Assembly: GCF_006439335.1 (NCBI RefSeq)
Contig: NZ_SAWY01000019.1
Coordinates: 108,401-172,400 of the forward strand
Length of the DNA: 64,000 nt
Reading direction: 5' to 3'
From: Litorilituus lipolyticus
GTDB lineage: Bacteria > Pseudomonadota > Gammaproteobacteria > Enterobacterales > Alteromonadaceae
Shown in pieces: positions 63,860 through 64,000 of the stretch. Every line of letters begins with the position of its first letter. Position 1 is the stretch's first letter. Below the pieces are notes generated by a model. That model did not search any database. It saw nothing but the letters and a program-made list of their open reading frames with translations, and was not told the DNA's origin. The translations under genes and the position numbers were made by a program.

Positions 63860-64000
63860 ACGCAAACCCATTCCATTCTTTTTTAAATGGCAATGCACTC
63901 ATACAATTCTAGACAGGCGAACATATCGCCTTTGGCACGGGCACCTATATGGTTGGTTAAACGCAAACCCATTCCATTCTTTTTTAAATGGCAATGCACT
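63810..64000. repeat. Tandem direct duplication of 101 bp at the 3' end of yigI
   Basis: Unit 63810-63910 is repeated without a mismatch from 63911 to the window edge (90 bases of the second copy visible). The unit carries the last 16 codons and stop of yigI plus a short inverted repeat (CCATT/AATGG around a T-run), a possible terminator. The array may continue beyond the window, or may be a contig-end artefact. Confidence 0.92.

Noticed and set aside
63701..63898. Minus-strand frame over the end of yigI
   Set aside because: Antisense of a conserved thioesterase; no ribosome-binding site.
1..64000. CRISPR array, prophage, insertion sequence, rRNA or tRNA genes
   Set aside because: No regular spaced repeats, transposase, integrase, phage structural genes or RNA gene sequences were recognised anywhere in the window; tRNA detection by eye is not exhaustive.

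Overview
The window looks like chromosome from a marine gammaproteobacterium of the Alteromonadales, most likely the Colwelliaceae (Colwellia/Thalassotalea type). This is inferred from the low GC content, the core genes (glpG-glpE, kbl-tdh, waaA-kdkA, rph-pyrE, yicC, yceH, recQ-yigI, cti), the many exported proteins and a GlyGly-CTERM sorting signal. I see no rRNA, tRNA, CRISPR array, prophage or transposase. Genes are dense on both strands and convergent pairs are usually separated by palindromic terminators.

Layout. 0-6 kb: an orphan FliL-like protein, a small membrane protein, and a minus-strand MacB-type ABC operon in which three successive HlyD-like adaptors lie between the ATPase and the permease. 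6-10.4 kb: glpE-glpG, kbl-tdh (threonine degradation) and a divergent Lrp-type regulator. 10.6-14 kb: a 1132-residue exported protein with an N-terminal beta-propeller-like region, Ig-like (He_PIG type) domains and a GlyGly-CTERM tail. 14.3-18.3 kb: an exported alpha/beta hydrolase, waaA, kdkA, a YhhY-like acetyltransferase and a small secreted protein. 18.3-26.2 kb: a sugar-oxidation island with a PAS-AraC regulator facing a six-gene operon (Gfo/Idh/MocA oxidoreductase, TIM-barrel epimerase, MFS transporter, gluconate-dehydrogenase subunit 3, GMC flavoprotein, TIM-barrel lipoprotein). It looks like a 3-keto-glycoside pathway split between periplasm and cytoplasm.

26-32 kb: a YiaA-like protein, an exported hydrolase with an XRE regulator, a two-gene secreted module, and rph-pyrE. 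32-38.6 kb: a block lying between rph and yicC, which are divergent neighbours in E. coli. It holds a CHASE3 hybrid kinase, a WCTWC thioredoxin-like protein, a Tat-type subunit 3, a GMC flavoprotein lacking both canonical catalytic residues, and a DM13 lipoprotein. I regard this as the best candidate for an undescribed redox system. 38.6-49 kb: yicC with a strongly structured leader, tyrP, an AhpD-like protein with a MarR regulator across a perfect 26-bp palindrome, a hydrolase/DUF4785-like pair, yceH, a sirtuin without zinc cysteines, a eukaryotic-type S-adenosylmethionine decarboxylase, and a GAF histidine kinase.

49-52 kb: nrdG-nrdD behind a promoter with an FNR-like site and NrdR-type boxes. 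52-64 kb: a Cys-rich regulator facing a flavin reductase and two VOC proteins, a nitrilase, cti, a prolyl oligopeptidase, a 35-residue Cys-rich protein with its own FNR-like promoter, recQ and yigI. The window ends in a tandem 101-bp duplication of the 3' end of yigI.

All calls come from reading the sequence and recalling families. No database search was run.
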